The notes under the pieces are model-generated. The model did not search any database, was not told the origin of the DNA, and saw only the letters and a list, made by a program, of their open reading frames with translations. DNA of 64,000 bases, taken from JAZKFT01 sp965246935 (lineage in GTDB: Bacteria; Bacteroidota; Bacteroidia; Chitinophagales; Chitinophagaceae). The stretch lies in assembly GCA_965246935.1 (NCBI GenBank), contig CBDFGC010000001.1:434001-498000 (forward strand), given 5' to 3'. The position numbers were made by a program, and so were the translations under genes. Positions 19,156 to 29,115 of the stretch are shown in pieces (the first letter of the stretch is position 1; each line of letters opens with the position of its first letter).

Positions 19156-19511
19156 AAAAGGCTTTATGAACGAAATATATAAAATTATATAATAGCAGCA
19201 CCGCTAAAAAGAATGCAGGTAGTATTAGAGGTGTATCGTGTAGTAAAAAGGTTGTTTGGGTAAGTGTTTGCCGGATTCATTTCAGTAATTACCACATATT
19301 GGCCACTATTGGCCAACTGTCATCATCAATAACATAAGCTGTAAAGTAAATTATTGTACAAATTTCGGCGCTGTTGCTGTTAGTCTTCGTCGTTTATCTA
19401 CGAATGGCCATTTTTAATCTATGAATAAAAAAGTAACGATAGCCGCACTTCGGAAACATCCCCGAAAACACAGCTTTTTCCTATTCGAAAAAAATACTGC
19501 TACTTTACAGT
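19156..19511. promoter_or_regulatory. divergent intergenic region between LytTR operon and aldehyde dehydrogenase
   Basis: Gene-free 356 bp that must hold two divergent promoters. TACTTTAC just before the ATG at 19512 is similar to the Bacteroidota -7 element TAnnTTTG, but it would leave almost no leader, so I give it little weight. Tandem ATTGGCCACTATTGGCCAAC text near 19300-19320 contains two TTGGCCA palindromes and could be a binding site. Confidence 0.35.
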
Positions 19512-21035
19512 ATGGATTTTTTACAACAATTGCAGATTGAAGAACAGAATGCCGGTGTTTCAACCGGGCAGCATTGGGCCGCAGGAAACGGGCCGCAACT
19601 CCGTTCTTTTTCTCCGGTAAATGGAAAACCGATTGCAGCTACCGGCAGTGCAGGCAAAGATGATTACGAAACGGTTATTACTACTGCTACGGAAGCCTTT
19701 GCAGCATGGCGGCTTTGGCCGGCTCCCCGCCGCGGCGATGTAGTACGGCAGTTTGGAGATGCCCTACGGCAACAAAAAGAAAACTTAGGCAAACTGGTGA
19801 GCTATGAAATGGGCAAAAGCCTGCAGGAAGGTTATGGTGAAGTGCAGGAAATGATTGACATCTGCGATTTTGCCACCGGCCTTAGCCGCCAATTATATGG
19901 CCTCACCATGCACAGCGAACGGCCTGCCCACCGCATGTACGAGCAATGGCATCCGTTGGGCACAGTGGCCATCATCTCCGCTTTCAACTTTCCGGTAGCG
20001 GTATGGAGCTGGAATGCAGCACTGGCAATGGTTTGCGGCAATGTGTGCATCTGGAAGCCTTCTGAAAAAACACCGCTTTGTGCAATTGCCTGTCAAAAAA
20101 TACTGGCAAAAGTATTGGCTGATAATGGGGTGCCGGAAGGGGTAAGCTGTTTATTGCAGGGTGGCCGGGAAGTGGGCGAATGGTTGAGTAGTGATTCGCG
20201 GATTTCACTGGTAAGTGCTACCGGCAGTACCCGTATGGGAAAAGCCATAGGCGTAGCCGTGGCGGCAAGGCTCGGTAAAATGCTATTAGAATTAGGCGGT
20301 AACAATGCAATCATTATTTCGCAACACGCCGACCTGAACATTGCGTTAATTGGAAGTGTGTTTGGCGCCGTAGGTACGGCCGGACAGCGTTGTACTACCA
20401 CCCGCCGGCTCATTATTCACACCAGTATTTATGAATCTTTTACGCAAAAACTGGTGGCTGCCTATCAACAACTACGTATTGGCAACCCGTTGGAAAGTCA
20501 CAATCATGTAGGCCCGCTGATTGATACCGATGCCGTACAAAACTACCTGGCTGCCATTGAGGAATGCAAGGAACAGGGCGGAAAGTTTTTAGTGGAAGGA
20601 GCTGTGCTTGAAGGCGATGGCTACGAAAGCGGTTGCTACGTGCAGCCTTGTATTGCCGAAGTTCAAAACCACTACCCTATTGTGCAACATGAGACCTTTG
20701 CACCCATTTTATACCTGGTGCGGTACGAAACCATCGATGAAGCCATTGCTTTACAAAACAGTGTGCCGCAAGGTTTATCCTCTTCCATTATGACACTAAA
20801 CCTGCGGGAAGCGGAACAGTTCCTGAATGTAACCGGCAGCGATTGTGGTATTGCTAACGTAAATATTGGAACCAGCGGCGCTGAAATAGGCGGTGCTTTT
20901 GGCGGCGAAAAAGAAACCGGTGGTGGCCGCGAAAGTGGCAGCGATGCATGGAAAAACTATATGCGCCGACAAACAAATACCATTAATTATTCCACCAGTC
21001 TGCCACTTGCCCAAGGAATACAGTTTGGGTTGTAA
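19512..21035 (+). CDS. aldehyde dehydrogenase, alpha-aminoadipic semialdehyde dehydrogenase (ALDH7) type
   Basis: The 507-residue protein has the aldehyde dehydrogenase fold. It shows FNFPVAVWSWN, the NAD-binding KPSEKTPLC and SATGSTRMGKA segments, catalytic Glu in LELGGNNAII, catalytic Cys in GTAGQRCTTTRRL, and HETFAPILYLVRY near the end. Length and wording (MYEQWHPLG, GGAFGGEKETGGGRESGSDAWK) match the ALDH7/antiquitin group, which oxidises alpha-aminoadipic semialdehyde to alpha-aminoadipate. The next gene on the same strand is a saccharopine dehydrogenase-family protein, whose product would be this enzyme's substrate, so the two probably form a lysine-catabolic pair. Confidence 0.9.
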   Translation: MDFLQQLQIEEQNAGVSTGQHWAAGNGPQLRSFSPVNGKPIAATGSAGKDDYETVITTATEAFAAWRLWPAPRRGDVVRQFGDALRQQKENLGKLVSYEMGKSLQEGYGEVQEMIDICDFATGLSRQLYGLTMHSERPAHRMYEQWHPLGTVAIISAFNFPVAVWSWNAALAMVCGNVCIWKPSEKTPLCAIACQKILAKVLADNGVPEGVSCLLQGGREVGEWLSSDSRISLVSATGSTRMGKAIGVAVAARLGKMLLELGGNNAIIISQHADLNIALIGSVFGAVGTAGQRCTTTRRLIIHTSIYESFTQKLVAAYQQLRIGNPLESHNHVGPLIDTDAVQNYLAAIEECKEQGGKFLVEGAVLEGDGYESGCYVQPCIAEVQNHYPIVQHETFAPILYLVRYETIDEAIALQNSVPQGLSSSIMTLNLREAEQFLNVTGSDCGIANVNIGTSGAEIGGAFGGEKETGGGRESGSDAWKNYMRRQTNTINYSTSLPLAQGIQFGL

Positions 21036-21046
21036 ATACATTTACT

Positions 21047-21091
21047 ACATATAGAACATAGGTCTCACATAGGTTCACATAGAAATACATA
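21047..21091. repeat. five ACATA-like motifs spaced about 10 bp apart
   Basis: ACAT(A) occurs at 21047, 21056, 21067, 21077 and 21087, spacings of 9-11 bp, so all lie on one face of the helix. They sit between the aldehyde dehydrogenase stop and the saccharopine dehydrogenase start. They may be a multi-site operator or a simple degenerate repeat. Confidence 0.4.
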
Positions 21092-21347
21092 TGAGGGGTG
21101 GTTAGTTGATATAAGGTTTTTTTTATAAGAGTAATTTTTTATGTAAATAGGTTACGTATGGTTGAATTGACTGTCGTTTGTATTATCCTATTCTCCCCTA
21201 AACATTCCTAAAGCCTAAGGAGCGATAATAACACGGATCTTTTTAGAGTTGCCAACTTTGGGAAAGTTGGTAATTCGCTTCTCTCACCCTCATTCTGTAT
21301 TATCCCATTCTTATCCCAATCATCCCATCTTATCCCAGTTTAAGACA

Positions 21348-22871
21348 ATGATCCCTGTAAATGTTTTACTTTTTGGTGCTGGTAAATCGGCCACCTGTTT
21401 AATCGATTATTTAATCAGTAATGCCGCTGCCGAAAAATGGCATATTACTATCGCCGATGTAGATGCAACAATAATTCAGGCTAAAACCGGAAATGCAATC
21501 TGTACAACGGCAATAGCATTACAGGTGGAAGATGAGTCTGATAGACAGCCATTCATTCAGCAGGCTGATATCGTCATTTCTTTATTGCCTCCTGCGCTGC
21601 ACATCCTGGTTGCAAGAGATTGCCTGCTTTTCGGTAAAAATTTACTGACAGCTTCTTACGCAGATGCGGCTATGAAAGCATTGGCTGACGAAGCGAAAGA
21701 AAAAGGCCTGTTGTTTTTATGCGAAATGGGTCTCGACCCGGGTATTGACCACATGAGTGCTATGCAGCTAATTGACAGCATTCATGAGCAGGGGGGAAAA
21801 ATAATTTCGTTTATGAGCCATTGTGGTGGCCTGGTGGCGCCCAAGAGTGATAATAATCCGTGGCATTACAAAATAAGCTGGAACCCCCGGAATGTAGTGA
21901 TGGCAGGCAAAGCCGGCGCCTTGTACCGGCTGAACGGTCATACCGTGCAGGAACGGTATGAAGAATTATTTGAACATGAAGAAATAATGGAAGTGGCGAA
22001 TATCGGGCATCTGAGCTGGTATCCCAACCGGGATTCGATTGCTTATATGCCCCTGTACGGGTTGGAAGATTGTCCCACCTTTATCCGTACCACGTTGCGC
22101 CAGCCCGAATTTTGTTTTGGCTGGAAAAACATCATTGAGCTAAAGCTTACAGATGAAGGCCAGTTGTACGATACGGATGGCTTAAGCATTGCCGGATTTT
22201 TTAAACAGCATTTTGAAAACAATGGTTTCGCCGACTGGATTGCTGAGCGGCTATCCAACAATCTTTCATCCATAAAAGACCTACTGGAAAAAACGCTGAA
22301 ACTGATAGAAGCTGAAGAAGACTTAAAAAACGAAATTGCTGAAAACGATGACCCGACTGATGATACCGGAAATTTCATGTTGGTAGATGATGAAGGCCGG
22401 TTAAAGGATGTAAACCTGCAGGAAGTAAAGCTGGAAGCGGCAACCGGCGTAGCGGCAAAGCTGTATATGAACAACCTGCTGATAAAACAATTATTCTTTT
22501 TAGGCATGGATGATGGGGATACCCAGATAAACCTTGGACGATGCAGTGCTGCTGCGGTGCTGCAATTTATTTTAGAAAAAAAATTACCCCTGGAACCTAC
22601 TGATAAAGATATGGTAGTGATGGTGCATCAGCTTGAATATGAATTAGCAGGCCGTCTGCATAAAACAAACAGTACGCTCATTTTAGAAGGAGAAAACAAT
22701 CAACGCACTGCCATGGCTAAAACTGTTGGTTTGCCGTTGGGGATTGCCACAAAACTGATATTAAATAAGACGATTCAGTTAACCGGGTTGCATATACCGG
22801 TTGTAAAAGAAATTTACGGGCCGGTGTTGCAGGAGTTAGCTAAAGAAGGAATCCGGTTTGCAGAGGAGTAA
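21348..22871 (+). CDS. saccharopine dehydrogenase-family protein (lysine-catabolic)
   Basis: The protein has an N-terminal Rossmann NAD(P)-binding motif (NVLLFGAGKSATCLIDYL), then the saccharopine dehydrogenase core (ISLLPPALHILVARDCL, FLCEMGLDPGIDHMSAM, FMSHCGGLVAPKSDNNPWHYKISW) and a C-terminal domain. I choose the ATG at 21348 (507 residues) because upstream sequence lacks the family pattern and the Rossmann fold begins right there. It would split saccharopine into glutamate and alpha-aminoadipic semialdehyde, feeding the ALDH7-type enzyme encoded upstream. No separate lysine-ketoglutarate reductase is seen in the window. An acidic insert (EAEEDLKNEIAENDDPTDD) is unusual in look. Confidence 0.85.
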   Translation: MIPVNVLLFGAGKSATCLIDYLISNAAAEKWHITIADVDATIIQAKTGNAICTTAIALQVEDESDRQPFIQQADIVISLLPPALHILVARDCLLFGKNLLTASYADAAMKALADEAKEKGLLFLCEMGLDPGIDHMSAMQLIDSIHEQGGKIISFMSHCGGLVAPKSDNNPWHYKISWNPRNVVMAGKAGALYRLNGHTVQERYEELFEHEEIMEVANIGHLSWYPNRDSIAYMPLYGLEDCPTFIRTTLRQPEFCFGWKNIIELKLTDEGQLYDTDGLSIAGFFKQHFENNGFADWIAERLSNNLSSIKDLLEKTLKLIEAEEDLKNEIAENDDPTDDTGNFMLVDDEGRLKDVNLQEVKLEAATGVAAKLYMNNLLIKQLFFLGMDDGDTQINLGRCSAAAVLQFILEKKLPLEPTDKDMVVMVHQLEYELAGRLHKTNSTLILEGENNQRTAMAKTVGLPLGIATKLILNKTIQLTGLHIPVVKEIYGPVLQELAKEGIRFAEE

Positions 22872-22875
22872 GCAG

Positions 22876-22907
22876 GTTCACCAGTTTACAAGTTCACTTG
22901 TTCACAT
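22876..22907 (+). repeat. four tandem 8-bp repeats (GTTCACnn)
   Basis: GTTCACCA, GTTTACAA, GTTCACTT and GTTCACAT follow one another without gaps, five bases after the stop of the saccharopine dehydrogenase gene. The remainder of 22872-23345 is AT-rich and I see no gene or RNA in it. Confidence 0.55.
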
Positions 22908-23346
22908 GTCCTTTTTATCAGGCTATCCAGATAGTTTCCGATAAAAGTGAAGCATTATAGCAGTATTTACCATTAAATAATGTAATTATATATTTTATTT
23001 ATCATTTGCATAGGTACGGTGCATGGGCAAAAATTTGTACTGTACCTGAACAGATGGGCCATCGGCAGCAAAAAGTAATTAGGCCAACGCCGGCAGCAGG
23101 CAGTAAAGACCTGCAATGAAGCCAGGCTGCATGAAAGCATCTGCAAAATCCACTACTTACTTATGAACAAGTATTAAAATCTATAAAAAAAGAGAGAAAA
23201 TTATAATTTATACCGCCGGCAGATACCAGCATTACTTTGAATATCAACCTATTTCAGGATGTCACAATAAGCAAATTAGTTTAAAAGGCAACCAGGTGTT
23301 TTCTGCAATCTTTTTTAATATTGATAACGGCAACTGAACAGAAAAA

Positions 23347-23372
23347 ACCCCGCTCTTTTGGAGCGGGGTTTT
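23347..23372. terminator. bidirectional rho-independent terminator
   Basis: A 9-bp GC-rich stem (ACCCCGCTC / GAGCGGGGT, 23347-23355 and 23361-23369) is flanked by A-run on the left and T-run on the right, so it can stop transcription from both sides. It lies between the convergent lysine-catabolic genes and the M4 protease gene. Confidence 0.85.
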
Positions 23373-23463
23373 ATTTTAAAACAGATCAGATGAAAATTGA
23401 CCGTAGAAATTACTTACGGTTGCTGTATTGAATTTGCTTATTGCCTATTCTGTAATACGGCCA

Positions 23464-25803
23464 TTAGTGTTGAACGATTAATTTCTGCACTTTCTGTAAG
23501 CCGCTGTCATCTTTTAGTTGTACAAGGTAAGTACCATTTTTAAGGTTGCTTACATCAAGCTGATAACGGTTCATGCCAATAATAGCAGCCATCGCAATTT
23601 TCTTAACTGGTACACCAGCAATATCTGATACCGTAATACTGGCCCGACCCGAAAATTTACTGCTAAACACGAGGTTGGTATAGCTGCTGGCCGGCATTGG
23701 CTGTAAAAAAAGTGATGCTTCTGCCGAAGGTTCAGTTTTGGCGATTAATCCATGGCTATCTACTATCTCCTCATCATCCAGGAGGTTAATGCCACTGGTA
23801 GCTGCTCTTAGCAGATAGCAGGCAGTGCTACTGTTTGCACCATTGTATCCATACACTTGTATATAGTACGTTGCAGCAGCACTTGATGAATTATACGTAA
23901 TGCTTTCTGCTGTAGTGCCCGAGGCTTGAGAAAGTCCTAATTGTGTACCGGCATTATTATACAACCGCACATCGTAGTCTCCGGGCAGATTGCCTAATGT
24001 AACTTTTACTTTAGGGGCACTATTGGTTGTGGTAAATGTAAACCAGTCTTTATCGGTTGAGGTGCCGATTCTGGCCGTAATATCTGTATTTACCGGGATG
24101 GTTTTAGCAGCGGATAGAGACTCGTTGGATTCATAATTATCAGTGCAGGCAGGTGGTGTTGCAGTGCCTACACCTACAGCGATCCACGCATTAGTTGTTT
24201 GTGTGGCTTCTGCGCTGCTAACGCCATATAAATCCTTTGCCGCCTGAATACCATACGTTCTTGCATTGGCATAGTTGGAAGTCGAAGTCAGGTAAACGGT
24301 ATTTAAGCGGAAAACAATGGCTGCTGCTTTATCAATGCCGATACCGGTAACATTAAAAGCCGTTCCTTTATCGTTCGTACCACTTCCACCTGCGCTTAGC
24401 AGGTAGAACCAATAATTTAAAACACCGCTATTGGTATGTACACCACCATTATCAGCAGAGCCTGTGGCCCAGTTAGTTCCTTGGTACGTATCAGGTTGAC
24501 CGTAGGCATTGGGATTGCTCATAGAGCGGATGGTGTAAAAGTCAGACCCAATCAGCCAGTTGGCATTGGAGGGCCTTGCATAAAATTCGATAGCTGTACC
24601 AAAAATATCACTGAAACCTTCGTTCATAGCGCCTGATTCGCCGGTATAAGCAAGGTTGGAAGTAAAGGAGGTAAGGCCATGCGAAATTTCGTGACCGCAC
24701 ACGTCGAGAGCTGTCAGTGGCTTATTGCCGTCGCTGGCATCGCCATCACCATATGTCATCCGGCTGCCATCCCAAAATGCATTAAAATAATTGGTACTGT
24801 AATGCACATAGCTTTTAATGGCAAAACCAGCATTATTAATACTGTTGCGGTTATATTTTACCTTATAATAATCGTATGTTTTTTCGGCGCCCCAGTGTGC
24901 ATCTGTTGCATATTGATCTTTATTCGCATTTACATTATTCCAGGTATTATCAGCGTCGGTAAAGTCGGTTGCAGTGCTGTAATTCGTGCCTTTATTTAAA
25001 TTGTAGGTTTGAATACCATTTCCCCTACTGGTTTCCTGTAAACGATAACCGCCGGTATAGCTATCCGTTGTAATGGTTTGCGTTCCGCTGTAGGCGGTTA
25101 CAGCAGAACCGGTTGTATTGGCTTCATGGATCAGATCACGTTTACCTAATATCTCACCGGAGTAAGCATCTACAAAAACGATCTGCCTGCTAAGCGGCTG
25201 CTGGGCATAAATATCAAATTTGTAGGCAAGGTGCATGGCCTCCGGTAGCACTTCTTCTTCGCCACTATAGAATACCAGTGAACCCTTCGGGTAAAATGTA
25301 GCAGCAGGATTGTTTTGCTCAGCTTTCAGAAAGGCATCCTCACCCGGAACCTGCCATTTATACATTTGTGCATGAATGTTGCGGAGCGCAAACTGTAGGG
25401 CGGCAACTTCCGTAATAGCAGGTGTTGCAATTAATTGCCTGCTAAAGCTTTCCACCAGTTTGCCATTTTGCCGTACCAGCATCCCGGCTTTGGAATGTAC
25501 TACCTGGTAGGCATGTTCTACGGGTATGCCCAAATAGGTTTGCTGGTAACGGGTGTGTTCAAATCCCAGTGCATCGGTTTCTGACTGTACTACTGCTAAG
25601 TTGGAAATGGTAACCATTGTTCCTTTTGCGCCGGGTAGCTGCATGATGCCGCGTTGGGTTGGGGCAGCCGAACCAGCTTCATATTCAATATCTGACGGAA
25701 ACATGCCGGGCCGGCCTGGTGTAATGCTTTTAAAAGTTTGGGCCTGAGCGCTTACAGACAGTAACAAAGCACCGGAGAGAACAAGGCTGTTGAAATACCT
25801 CAT
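23464..25803 (-). CDS. M4-family (thermolysin-like) metalloprotease with T9SS sorting domain
   Basis: The 779-residue precursor has a signal peptide (ending VSAQAQ), an FTP/propeptide region to about residue 230, and a thermolysin-type catalytic domain. That domain carries the zinc motif HEISH (371-375) and the third ligand Glu in NEGFSD (about 395). A PPC (pre-peptidase C-terminal) domain covers about residues 560-660. The C-terminus (about 700-779, ending GTYLVQLKDDSGLQKVQKLIV) is a type A T9SS sorting domain. It is therefore expected to be secreted across the outer membrane and cell-attached or released. A terminator lies downstream. It is a stand-alone gene. Confidence 0.92.
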   Translation of the reverse strand: MRYFNSLVLSGALLLSVSAQAQTFKSITPGRPGMFPSDIEYEAGSAAPTQRGIMQLPGAKGTMVTISNLAVVQSETDALGFEHTRYQQTYLGIPVEHAYQVVHSKAGMLVRQNGKLVESFSRQLIATPAITEVAALQFALRNIHAQMYKWQVPGEDAFLKAEQNNPAATFYPKGSLVFYSGEEEVLPEAMHLAYKFDIYAQQPLSRQIVFVDAYSGEILGKRDLIHEANTTGSAVTAYSGTQTITTDSYTGGYRLQETSRGNGIQTYNLNKGTNYSTATDFTDADNTWNNVNANKDQYATDAHWGAEKTYDYYKVKYNRNSINNAGFAIKSYVHYSTNYFNAFWDGSRMTYGDGDASDGNKPLTALDVCGHEISHGLTSFTSNLAYTGESGAMNEGFSDIFGTAIEFYARPSNANWLIGSDFYTIRSMSNPNAYGQPDTYQGTNWATGSADNGGVHTNSGVLNYWFYLLSAGGSGTNDKGTAFNVTGIGIDKAAAIVFRLNTVYLTSTSNYANARTYGIQAAKDLYGVSSAEATQTTNAWIAVGVGTATPPACTDNYESNESLSAAKTIPVNTDITARIGTSTDKDWFTFTTTNSAPKVKVTLGNLPGDYDVRLYNNAGTQLGLSQASGTTAESITYNSSSAAATYYIQVYGYNGANSSTACYLLRAATSGINLLDDEEIVDSHGLIAKTEPSAEASLFLQPMPASSYTNLVFSSKFSGRASITVSDIAGVPVKKIAMAAIIGMNRYQLDVSNLKNGTYLVQLKDDSGLQKVQKLIVQH

Positions 25804-26019
25804 AATTTTTGGTTTTAAATAAATAATTAGATAAGCTATAAAGATAAAAGGATGTTAAATTTAGCGTATTTATTCAGCGTATTTATTTTTACAACCTTGT
25901 TTCAAAATTCAGTAGTTTCCAAGTAGCCAAATTGAACGATAGGATTAGGGTATGTTCATTAGCTAAACAGTATGCCTGCAAAAATTGGAATATTGGACGC
26001 AGTTATAAACGACACGCTA

Positions 26020-26730
26020 ATGATATTCAGAATTATCTTTCTAATCGCTGTTGTTTTATATTTTCCGGGCTGTTTAACAACGGGCACAAAATGTTGCGAC
26101 CACGTTGGTTCGTATTCCATTTCAAAAGGACTATATGTAGAGAGATACAGAACCTTTTGTGCAGGTGTATTTGGAGAACTAACTGAATGCTACCTGACAG
26201 ACTCAATAAGCTTCAGGCAAAAAATTGGCTCGTATGATGAACACGAAAGTTTCTTTGCAAAACTAAATGGAGATAAAATAGAGGCTTACAATTTTCAATC
26301 ATCTTTAGTTTCTGACACAATAGAGAAAAAGACAATCACTAAACCAGACTTATGGAAGAATCATCATACAGACTCTAATTGTCTTGTGACATTACCTGTT
26401 TTCGGAAAGAATACAATAAAATGTGACAATGATTTTTATCCAGCCTCTTCCTATAAAACTGAAGATGGATATTTTATGGCACAAGTGCAATACAAATGTG
26501 GAAATGATTATTCAAATGCAGTTTTTTATACTGACTCTTTGAACTTCTGCGTTTTTATTGGTGTTTACATTCCTGGAAGTTTTCAAAATAATTACAGTGT
26601 ACAACAGCGTAGTAATAATAGCTTTGACTTTTACAATATTGAAAATAAAAGGAAAGTTGACACTGTAAAAGTCGAAATATACTTATTGACTAACTTAAAA
26701 AAAGGAAAGCTTACTAAAGTTTGCAAATAA
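26020..26730 (+). CDS. putative lipoprotein of unknown function
   Basis: Using the ATG at 26020, the 236-residue product begins with a lipoprotein signal (MIFRIIFLIAVVLYFPGC). It continues as a Cys- and Tyr-rich hydrophilic protein (about 8 further cysteines; for example FCAGVFGELTECY and VQYKCGNDYSN). A longer start at 25972 is possible. Composition is AT-rich compared with the pectinase genes that follow, so acquisition is possible. No domain was recognised. Confidence 0.6.
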   Translation: MIFRIIFLIAVVLYFPGCLTTGTKCCDHVGSYSISKGLYVERYRTFCAGVFGELTECYLTDSISFRQKIGSYDEHESFFAKLNGDKIEAYNFQSSLVSDTIEKKTITKPDLWKNHHTDSNCLVTLPVFGKNTIKCDNDFYPASSYKTEDGYFMAQVQYKCGNDYSNAVFYTDSLNFCVFIGVYIPGSFQNNYSVQQRSNNSFDFYNIENKRKVDTVKVEIYLLTNLKKGKLTKVCK

Positions 26731-26926
26731 GAAATTTATGTATACTAAATAACTGCCATAAATATTGGATTTGCTGCTATGCTGGCCGACGAAATAGATA
26801 ATAAATCTTTATAAAGTAGAAGGCGACCCTCACGTTGGTAACTATAATCTGGATATAAAAATTGAAAAATATCATTCAAAAATGCATCATTGGTAACTGA
26901 ACCCGATACTAAAATGAATGAATCAG

Positions 26927-28075
26927 TTAGCGAAGCGGATGAATGACAGCATTAAAAAAACGTTCAGTCGCATACACACATAATTGCCCGGAAGGGCTGC
27001 TCAGATTATATTCACAACCATGTGTACCCCAGGGAATTTCGAGCACCATGTTTTTTACCCTGGCATCATTCAGCAGTTTTGCAAGCCGGTATGCCTGTAC
27101 ACTCCACACATGTGCATCCAGTTTACCATGTACTAATAATGTGGGTACTGTTTTAGGCGTTACAAACGACATGGCGGATGAGGCAATATAGGTTTCTTTG
27201 ATCTGGTCAGGCGAACCTCCTAAAAAATCCCGCTCTACTTTTCTTGAATCCAGCACTAACGGATTTGCATAATTTTCATACGACCATAGCATATCGGTAG
27301 GCCCGTAATAACCTGCTACTCCTTTTATATTCGGATTATGCAAGGTGTAGGCACTCATTAAAACAATGTGGCCGCCTGCCGATCTTCCCATCAATACAAA
27401 ATTGGTGGTATCAATTTTTAGCTCTGCTGAGTGGCTGCACAACCAGCTAATGGCCGAGCGTACATCTTCAATAGGCGCCGGAAATTTAAACCTGGGCGCC
27501 AGCCGGTAATTAATACTGGCCACCTGGTACCCTGCATTGGCAAAATAATTATCTATTTCGGGCAGTTCATCATAACTGCCGCTGTGCCATGATCCGCCAT
27601 GCACTACCAACAGGCAAGGTTGTATACCAGGCTTAACAGAAGGGTAAAACTTTAATTGCAAATCAAAGCCGCCGGGACTTGCATACGTATGAACAACAGG
27701 TTTAATTTGTGTTGCACCGGTACCGGAAAACATTCTTCCAAAACTAAAAGGGTGTTCCTGGTGAAAGCCCTGCATCGTGCCGGGTTGAATGCCAAACGAA
27801 TTTTGTAATTGTGCATCTAACTTAGAGGCGGCATAAGCAGCCCTGATGATGGGTGTTGAAAATAATACAGCAGCGATGATGCTTAATGTGAGCGTAACCT
27901 TTCTGAATTTCCGGAAATAAAAACTCCAGATGGCAAGGAGTAAAGCAGCAATGATAAACGCATAGCAAAAGGCAGATACGGCTATTGCAATCAGCCAGGT
28001 AAACTGCACAGGAGCAGGAAATACGGTCAATAATGACATCCCAAAAAATAGAATAACAAGGATCAGACGAAGCAT
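26927..28075 (-). CDS. alpha/beta-hydrolase (esterase/lipase, HSL/BD-FAE-like) with N-terminal membrane segments
   Basis: The 382-residue protein has two or three N-terminal hydrophobic segments (residues about 1-95). Its alpha/beta-hydrolase domain shows the oxyanion motif LVVHGGSWHSGSY, nucleophile Ser in GRSAGGHIVLMSA, an acid in LVHGKLDAHVWS and a His in PWGTHGCEYN. This fits the hormone-sensitive-lipase-like carbohydrate or aryl esterases. It is the last of the minus-strand series that leads from the pectin genes, so an esterase acting on pectin substituents is plausible but not shown. Confidence 0.8.
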   Translation of the reverse strand: MLRLILVILFFGMSLLTVFPAPVQFTWLIAIAVSAFCYAFIIAALLLAIWSFYFRKFRKVTLTLSIIAAVLFSTPIIRAAYAASKLDAQLQNSFGIQPGTMQGFHQEHPFSFGRMFSGTGATQIKPVVHTYASPGGFDLQLKFYPSVKPGIQPCLLVVHGGSWHSGSYDELPEIDNYFANAGYQVASINYRLAPRFKFPAPIEDVRSAISWLCSHSAELKIDTTNFVLMGRSAGGHIVLMSAYTLHNPNIKGVAGYYGPTDMLWSYENYANPLVLDSRKVERDFLGGSPDQIKETYIASSAMSFVTPKTVPTLLVHGKLDAHVWSVQAYRLAKLLNDARVKNMVLEIPWGTHGCEYNLSSPSGQLCVYATERFFNAVIHPLR

Positions 28076-28173
28076 GAGTTGATTTTAATACCGTAAGTAC
28101 GGATGAATGGTAAGAAAGATCTGTTTGTAAAAAAACAAATCCTCCTTCTCTTATGCTTTATAAGAGCGTTCTG

Positions 28174-29097
28174 CTATTTCACCGGGACAGGCGCCATGAA
28201 ATTCATTTCGAGCATCCATTGCTCGCATAGCGTTGTCCAAAGTTCGGTAGAGCCGGGATTGTTGCGCAAAGCAATCGCATGGCCACCTTGCGGGAATACA
28301 TGAAAACTACAGGATACACCTTTCTCCAGCAGCGCTTTGTAAAACAACAGGCTGTTCATAGGCGGAACTGTTTGATCATTAATGGCATCGGCAATAAAAC
28401 AGGGTGGTGTAGCAGTTGTCACTAAATGTTGGGCACTATACTGAGCGATAAGTTGTTGAGAAGGATGCTCACCTAACAAACTGTTGCGGCTGCCTTTATG
28501 AGCAAATGTGTCCATATCAATAACAGGCGAGACAAGGATCATAAAATCCGGCTTACATTTCACGGTATCAAGCGAATCGTTAATGATAGAAACATCCTCC
28601 GTTCTGGTACCTGCCAGGGCTGCCAGGTGCCCGCCTGCCGAGGATCCCTGCACGCCGATTTTATGCTGCTGAATACCCCATTTATCAGCATTTGCCCTTA
28701 CAATTTTGATGGCCCGTTGTATATCCTGGAGCGGACCTGTTTCTCTTTGTACCAGATCAGGTGAATTAGGCAAACGGTAATTCAGTACAAATGCACTGAT
28801 GCCCATGGTATTGAACCATTTGGCTAATTGTGTACCGCTGATAACATATGCCAGTCGCTGGTAACCGCCCCCCGGGCAAATCAATACTGCGGCACCCCGG
28901 TTCTCCTGTTGGGATGGAAAAAAGGCATACATGCCCGGCATACCAACCTGGTAAATCCGTTCGTTCGCAATGCTGTCTTTCAGGTAAAGACCCTTGCTGT
29001 TTGGCATTTTACCTTGTGGCCATAACGGAATAAAATCCTGCGCCTGCAGCATTTGCCAACTACATAGAATCAGTATACCTGTTATTATTTTTTTCAT
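28174..29097 (-). CDS. alpha/beta-hydrolase, carbohydrate-esterase-like
   Basis: The 307-residue secreted protein starts with a signal peptide (MKKIITGILILCSWQMLQAQ). It has the oxyanion motif LICPGGGYQRLAY, nucleophile Ser in VQGSSAGGHLAALAG, an acid in ADAINDQTVPP and a His in FPQGGHAIAL. Similar Bacteroidota proteins are often annotated as acetylxylan-esterase-like enzymes that deacetylate plant polysaccharides. It ends about 100 bp before the next hydrolase gene and starts about 20 bp after the CE8 pectinesterase stop, so it is probably in the pectin operon. Confidence 0.85.
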   Translation of the reverse strand: MKKIITGILILCSWQMLQAQDFIPLWPQGKMPNSKGLYLKDSIANERIYQVGMPGMYAFFPSQQENRGAAVLICPGGGYQRLAYVISGTQLAKWFNTMGISAFVLNYRLPNSPDLVQRETGPLQDIQRAIKIVRANADKWGIQQHKIGVQGSSAGGHLAALAGTRTEDVSIINDSLDTVKCKPDFMILVSPVIDMDTFAHKGSRNSLLGEHPSQQLIAQYSAQHLVTTATPPCFIADAINDQTVPPMNSLLFYKALLEKGVSCSFHVFPQGGHAIALRNNPGSTELWTTLCEQWMLEMNFMAPVPVK

Positions 29098-29115
29098 GCA
29101 TGTTTTCTCTGGTAA

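Noticed and set aside
21249..21347. N-terminal extension of the saccharopine dehydrogenase frame
   Set aside because: Pro/His/Ser-rich, not like the family. The Rossmann motif begins right after the ATG at 21348.
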